Positions 5,748 to 8,294 of a stretch of DNA of 8,294 nucleotides are shown in pieces. Under the pieces are notes generated by a model that was not told the origin of the DNA, made no database searches, and saw nothing but the letters and a program-made list of their open reading frames with translations. The first letter of the stretch is position 1, and each line of letters begins with the position of its first letter. Source of the DNA: an uncultured Rothia sp. (lineage in GTDB: Bacteria > Actinomycetota > Actinomycetes > Actinomycetales > Micrococcaceae); the NCBI GenBank assembly GCA_937935205.1, contig CALGXU010000122.1, positions 1-8,294 on the forward strand. The letters are read 5' to 3'. A program made the translations under genes and the position numbers.

Positions 5748-5788
5748 TTTTGTGACGTGCTGTTCGCCGGGGCGGCGGCGTTTGGGGG

Positions 5789-5794
5789 TAGAGT
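5789..5794 (+). promoter_or_regulatory. TANNNT box of a likely leaderless orn promoter
   Basis: TAGAGT occupies positions -12 to -7 counted from the GTG start of orn, exactly where the -10 box of leaderless actinobacterial transcripts lies. Transcription would then begin at or next to the G of the start codon. The purine run GGGAGG between box and GTG is too close (zero spacing) to work as a normal ribosome site, which supports the leaderless reading. Confidence 0.55.
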
Positions 5795-5800
5795 GGGAGG

Positions 5801-6469
5801 GTGAGTATTTCTAGTGAACGTATTGTATGGATTGACTGCGAGATGACCGGCCTGGACGTGGAGAATGACGCTCTCGTCGAGGTGGGCGTTCTGGTCACGG
5901 ATGCCGATTTGAACATTCTGGGTTCTGGCGTTGAGTTCGTCATTAAGCCCGGTGATGAGTCTCCTGCCGGTGCGCTGGAGAACATGAATGACTTTGTGCG
6001 TTCGATGCATGAGGCTTCGGGTCTGCTGCCCGATATTGAGCACGGTGTGTCGATGGATTACGCGCAGGAGCAGGTGCTTCGCTACATCAAGAAGTATGTT
6101 CCGGTGGCGGGCAAGGCGCAGCTGGGCGGCAACTCGGTGGGTATGGATAAGCGTTTCTTGGAGCGCTACATGCCCGAGGTTATGGCGCACCTTCACTACC
6201 GTGTGATTGATGTGTCGACCATTAAGGAGCTGGCGGCGCGCTGGTACCCGGCGGCTCGTCATAGCGCCCCGGCGAAGACCGGTAACCACCGCGCACTGGG
6301 TGATATCAAGGACTCAATTGATGAGTTGAAGTATTACCGCCGCGCTATTTTTGTGCCGCAGGGCCCTGATGCGATTGCTTCGGCGCAGATTGCGCGTGAG
6401 GTGGAGGCTGAGCGTGCCGCACGCGAGGCGGCTGAGCGCGAGGCTGAGGCATCCGCTTCTGAGGCGTAA
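5801..6469 (+). CDS. orn: Oligoribonuclease
   Basis: 3'-to-5' exoribonuclease that finishes RNA decay by cleaving very short oligonucleotides, including the linear dinucleotides from cyclic dinucleotide breakdown. The 222-residue protein has the full DEDDh set: Asp12 and Glu14 in WIDCEMTGLD, Asp116 in NSVGMDKRFLERYMP, and His163 and Asp168 in NHRALGDI. DVSTIKELAARWYP (137-150) is also characteristic. The family length is about 180-200; the excess is an Ala/Glu/Arg-rich tail (about 196-222), predicted helical. The GTG at 5801 puts the first motif at the same distance from the N-terminus as in E. coli Orn. It diverges from the mannosyltransferase gene. Confidence 0.97.
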   Translation: MSISSERIVWIDCEMTGLDVENDALVEVGVLVTDADLNILGSGVEFVIKPGDESPAGALENMNDFVRSMHEASGLLPDIEHGVSMDYAQEQVLRYIKKYVPVAGKAQLGGNSVGMDKRFLERYMPEVMAHLHYRVIDVSTIKELAARWYPAARHSAPAKTGNHRALGDIKDSIDELKYYRRAIFVPQGPDAIASAQIAREVEAERAAREAAEREAEASASEA

Positions 6470-6527
6470 GCTTCGCTTTTCGGCTCTACCGCGGGCAGTT
6501 CCTGCGGGCTGATTTTCGGGGCGAGGT

Positions 6528-6551
6528 GAGGGGCCTAGACAGGCTCCCCTC
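6528..6551 (+). terminator. Possible hairpin terminator after orn
   Basis: GAGGG and GCCT (6528-6536) pair with AGGC and CCCTC (6541-6551) around a 4-nt loop, with a 2-nt bulge on the right arm. It lies 59 nt past the orn stop. No T run follows, so it would be a weak or factor-aided terminator. Confidence 0.35.
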
Positions 6552-6603
6552 CCCTGCGGTTTACACCGAGCACAGCATGTAACGAGCATCACGGCTTTTC
6601 AAC

Positions 6604-6632
6604 TTGGCAGGTTTCTGAATCTCCTGTACAGT
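6604..6632 (+). promoter_or_regulatory. Promoter of tRNA-His
   Basis: TTGGCA (6604-6609), a 17-bp spacer and TACAGT (6627-6632) make a good housekeeping promoter, 5/6 at -35 and 4/6 at -10. It predicts transcription starting near 6639, leaving about 36 nt of 5' leader to be removed by RNase P, whose RNA gene is also in this window. Confidence 0.75.
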
Positions 6633-6674
6633 AGTATCCGTTGCATATCGCAAGGGAAACCAAGCGAAGCACAT

Positions 6675-6748
6675 GGTGGTCGTAGCTCAGTTGGCAGAGC
6701 GCCTGGTTGTGGTCCAGGAGGTCGCGGGTTCAACCCCCGTCGATCACC
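6675..6748 (+). tRNA. tRNA-His (anticodon GUG)
   Basis: Anticodon arm CCTGG-TTGTGGT-CCAGG with anticodon GTG. The acceptor stem GTGGTCG/CGATCAC has one G-U pair. G6675 is the extra G-1 typical of tRNA-His, facing the discriminator C73 at 6748. The D stem is GCTC/GAGC and the T arm is GCGGG-TTCAACC-CCCGT. The bases after C73 are CCG rather than CCA, so the CCA end must be added after transcription, unlike the tRNA-Arg in this window. Confidence 0.97.
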
Positions 6749-6754
6749 CCGATG

Positions 6755-6790
6755 GAAAGGGTCGTTATGGTTATCCGTAACGACCCTTTC
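6755..6790 (+). terminator. Terminator after tRNA-His
   Basis: A 16-bp stem with one G-U pair joins 6755-6770 to 6775-6790 around a TTAT loop, starting only 7 nt after the tRNA. The following T-rich tract is poor (TTTCGCTT), so some read-through into def is possible; no separate def promoter is evident. Confidence 0.75.
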
Positions 6791-6832
6791 GCTTACCCTC
6801 AATCCGGTTTACCCACACAGGCGCACCCGGCA

Positions 6833-6860
6833 AGTTCCCACTCAACAGTTCCCGTTCAAC
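6833..6860. repeat. Imperfect tandem 14-bp repeat in the def leader
   Basis: AGTTCCCACTCAAC (6833-6846) is followed directly by AGTTCCCGTTCAAC (6847-6860), with two transition differences. The pair ends just before the def ribosome site (AAAGGA, 6867-6872). Confidence 0.85.
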
Positions 6861-6879
6861 ACAAGCAAAGGATAATTCC

Positions 6880-7452
6880 GTGGCTATTCGCCCCATCGTT
6901 ATTCACGGCAACCCCGTTCTGCACCGCCCCGCGGCACCCGTCACCGAGTTTAATGATGAGCTCAAGGAGCTCGTGGCTGACATGTACGAGACCATGGACG
7001 CATCCAACGGTGTGGGCCTGGCGGCACCGCAGATTGGTGTGGGCCTGCGCATCTTCACCTACAAGATGGAGAATGAGGACGGCGTTCCCCCGCGCGGCTG
7101 CATCATCAACCCGGTACTGACCCTGGGCAAGATTTCTACCGCCGACCCGGACCCCTACGAGGAGGAAGAGGGCTGCCTGTCCTTCCCCGGTTACGGCTTC
7201 CCCCTCAAGCGCGCCGAATGGGTGACCGTGAACGGTCTTGACGAGCACGGCAACCCCGTCCACTTTGAGGCGACCGGCTGGTTCGCACGCTGCATGCAGC
7301 ACGAAACCGACCACTTGGACGGCAAGCTGTACGTGAACCGTCTGAACAAGAAGTGGACCGGCAAGATGAAGAAGGTCGTGAAGAAGGAAGGCTGGACCGT
7401 CGACGGTAACTCGTGGATGCCCGGTGTTGATCCGGATCCGTTCGGCCACTAA
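6880..7452 (+). CDS. def: Peptide deformylase
   Basis: Metalloenzyme that removes the N-formyl group from nascent proteins at the ribosome exit. The 190-residue protein has all three motifs: GVGLAAPQ (44-51), EGCLS (97-101) with metal ligand Cys99, and QHETDHLDG (140-148) with metal ligands His141 and His145 and catalytic Glu142. The GTG at 6880 is preceded at 7 nt by AAAGGA and gives the usual start MAIRPIVIHGNPVLH. The C-terminal part (about 157-190) is Lys-rich and then ends in a Pro/Asp-rich tail, as in other actinobacterial deformylases. It lies after tRNA-His and converges on rnpB. Confidence 0.97.
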   Translation: MAIRPIVIHGNPVLHRPAAPVTEFNDELKELVADMYETMDASNGVGLAAPQIGVGLRIFTYKMENEDGVPPRGCIINPVLTLGKISTADPDPYEEEEGCLSFPGYGFPLKRAEWVTVNGLDEHGNPVHFEATGWFARCMQHETDHLDGKLYVNRLNKKWTGKMKKVVKKEGWTVDGNSWMPGVDPDPFGH

Positions 7453-7495
7453 TCACGAGCTCTTCTGAGGCTCAGACCGACCTTTCGAGAATTTT

Positions 7496-7547
7496 AAAAC
7501 GAAGACCGCGAATGCACTCTAAAAGCGCATTCGCGGTCTTCGTTTTT
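7496..7547 (+). terminator. Bidirectional terminator shared by def and rnpB
   Basis: A perfect 20-bp stem pairs 7496-7515 with 7527-7546 around an 11-nt loop. It has T5 on the plus side (7543-7547) and TTTT on the minus side. It lies 44 nt past the def stop and about 40 nt past the mature rnpB 3' end, so it fits both convergent transcripts. Confidence 0.92.
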
Positions 7548-7580
7548 CCACCAGCCGATGATGTTTTCCATCAGCCGACG
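7541..7580. repeat. Imperfect tandem 20-bp repeat between terminator and rnpB
   Basis: The two adjacent 20-mers at 7541-7560 and 7561-7580 agree at 15 of 20 positions, sharing TTTTCCA and CAGCCGA cores. The first copy overlaps the end of the terminator stem and its T run, so the second looks like a decayed duplicate. Confidence 0.6.
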
Positions 7581-7584
7581 TAGC

Positions 7585-8000
7585 GCGAAACGGGTCATCC
7601 TATGAGCCGGGTTCTGTCTAAAACGCCGCCCGAAGGGGCGTTTCGAGGCAATCATCTATCTAGGACATACGTTGCCGCACGCCTCAAGCAGCCTACCCGA
7701 ATACGCACCCCACCTCCGTGAAGGAAGCTGACGGGGATCGGGCGCACTACCCTACCATGGCGTATTCTGTTTGACCTTGCTCCGAATGGGGTTTACCTAG
7801 CCGGGCACGTCACCGCGCCCGCTGGTGGTCTCTTACACCACCCTTTCACCCTTACCGCAGCGAACCGCGGCGGTTTACTTTCTGTGGCACTGGCCTGCGG
7901 GTTACCCCGAGTGGATGTTATCCACCATCCTGTGCTGTGGAGCCCGGACTTTCCTCGAAGCACGTGTGCCTCGCGATTGCCCGGACGGCCCGTTTCACCC
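7585..8000 (-). ncRNA. rnpB: RNase P RNA, bacterial type A
   Basis: Catalytic RNA of RNase P, which matures tRNA 5' ends. On the minus strand the conserved 5' core GAGGAAAGTCCGGGCTCC lies at 7956-7939 and the conserved 3' core ACAGAACCCGGCTCATAGG at 7617-7599. The ends are set by the P1 helix, GTGAAACGGG (7998-7989) pairing with CCCGTTTCGC (7594-7585), 10 bp with one G-U. The resulting length of about 416 nt suits an actinobacterial RNase P RNA. The exact 5' and 3' ends are approximate by a few bases. Confidence 0.96.
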
Positions 8001-8005
8001 AACCC

Positions 8006-8011
8006 ATTATA
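8006..8011 (-). promoter_or_regulatory. -10 box of rnpB
   Basis: A perfect TATAAT on the minus strand, 6-7 nt before the predicted 5' end of RNase P RNA near 8000. No good -35 hexamer is visible at 16-18 bp. Confidence 0.7.
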
Positions 8012-8045
8012 CGCACACCCCGGAGGTGGCTATTTCCGCAGGTTC

Positions 8046-8095
8046 CCTCACAACTACACTGGGCCTCACAACTACACCACCCCTCGCGGGTACAC
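8046..8095. repeat. 18-bp-period repeat upstream of yaaA
   Basis: The 14-mer CCTCACAACTACAC is repeated exactly at 8046-8059 and 8064-8077. The core TACAC recurs at 8055, 8073 and 8091, a constant 18-bp step, and TACACTGG is shared by the first and third units. The third unit is the -10 box of the yaaA gene. It lies between the divergent rnpB and yaaA promoters. Confidence 0.85.
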
Positions 8096-8096
8096 T
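8091..8096 (+). promoter_or_regulatory. TANNNT box of a likely leaderless yaaA promoter
   Basis: TACACT lies at -12 to -7 relative to the ATG at 8103, the same geometry as for orn. A GGAG is present but only 2 nt from the ATG, too near for normal use. Leaderless transcription is inference from spacing. Confidence 0.5.
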
Positions 8097-8102
8097 GGAG
8101 AG

Positions 8103-8294
8103 ATGCTGATTCTTCTTCCCCCGTCCGAAGGTAAAACTCCCGCCCCCGCAGGCAACGCGCCCGTCTGCTTTGCTGACCTTTCATTCCCCGAGCTGACCGC
8201 TGAGCGTGAGAGCGTCCTGGAGGAGCTGGCGGCAGTCAGCGCAGGACCCGATGCCCTGGCGGAGCTCAAGGTGGGTGCATCCCTCGCAGCAGAG
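8103..8294 (+). CDS. yaaA: YaaA-family peroxide stress protein, N-terminal part
   Basis: The first 64 codons of a gene that runs off the window. The start MLILLPPSEGKT is the hallmark of the YaaA (DUF328/UPF0246) family; SEGK is its most conserved N-terminal motif. Full members are about 240-260 residues, so roughly a quarter is seen. In E. coli YaaA protects against hydrogen peroxide by lowering free iron; the same role here is inferred from family. The gene diverges from rnpB with about 100 bp between their starts and appears to be leaderless. Confidence 0.88.
   Translation, partial: MLILLPPSEGKTPAPAGNAPVCFADLSFPELTAERESVLEELAAVSAGPDALAELKVGASLAAE

Noticed and set aside
5540..6289. Upstream extension of the mannosyltransferase frame into antisense orn
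   Set aside because: The extension has no recognisable domain and overlaps a certain orn gene; the ATG at 5539 has a purine-rich site and starts a normal-length protein.
7911..7925. A TTATCCAC-containing palindrome resembling a DnaA box
   Set aside because: It is a hairpin within RNase P RNA (GTGGAT/ATCCAC) and explained by RNA structure.
1..8294. Insertion sequence, prophage or defence island
   Set aside because: No transposase, integrase or phage gene is seen, and gene content is core housekeeping; the HNH protein is a membrane-anchored solo nuclease, not part of a restriction operon.

Overview
The window looks like chromosomal core DNA from a moderately high-GC actinobacterium of the Micrococcaceae. 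The closest guess from gene content and GC (roughly 58-60 %) is Rothia, possibly R. mucilaginosa. Supporting signs are the rplS-lepB pair, a solo actinobacterial-type SSB with a Gly/Gln/Asn-rich tail, an MptB-like polyprenyl-phosphomannose-dependent mannosyltransferase, an oligoribonuclease, GTG starts preceded by TANNNT boxes, and an rnpB RNA. The species assignment is inference.

Layout. The left part, on the minus strand, reads ssb (1789-2340), then rplS (1224-1571) behind a 5' leader with three predicted hairpins and a good sigma-A-type promoter, then a terminator, then lepB (1-1028, C-terminus cut by the window edge). A 366-bp divergent gap (2341-2706) with two DnaA-box-like sites and an AT-rich stretch separates ssb from a membrane-anchored HNH nuclease on the plus strand (2707-3603). 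A strong bidirectional terminator lies between the nuclease and a minus-strand tRNA-Arg(UCU).

The centre holds an MptB-type mannosyltransferase (3866-5539, minus) diverging from orn (5801-6469, plus). Orn appears to be leaderless. Next comes tRNA-His with a clear promoter and terminator, followed by def (6880-7452, plus). def and rnpB (about 7585-8000, minus) converge on a shared bidirectional terminator. A yaaA-family gene (8103 to the window end, plus) diverges from rnpB.

Most of these genes are housekeeping. L19, peptide deformylase and the tRNAs serve translation, LepB serves export, RNase P and Orn serve RNA maturation and turnover, and SSB serves DNA maintenance. MptB would build lipomannan or related glycolipid. 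No clear novel multi-gene system is visible. The noteworthy signals are regulatory: a structured rplS leader, an 18-bp-period iterated element whose last unit supplies the -10 of yaaA, DnaA-like sites between ssb and the nuclease gene, and short tandem duplications in most of the intergenic gaps.
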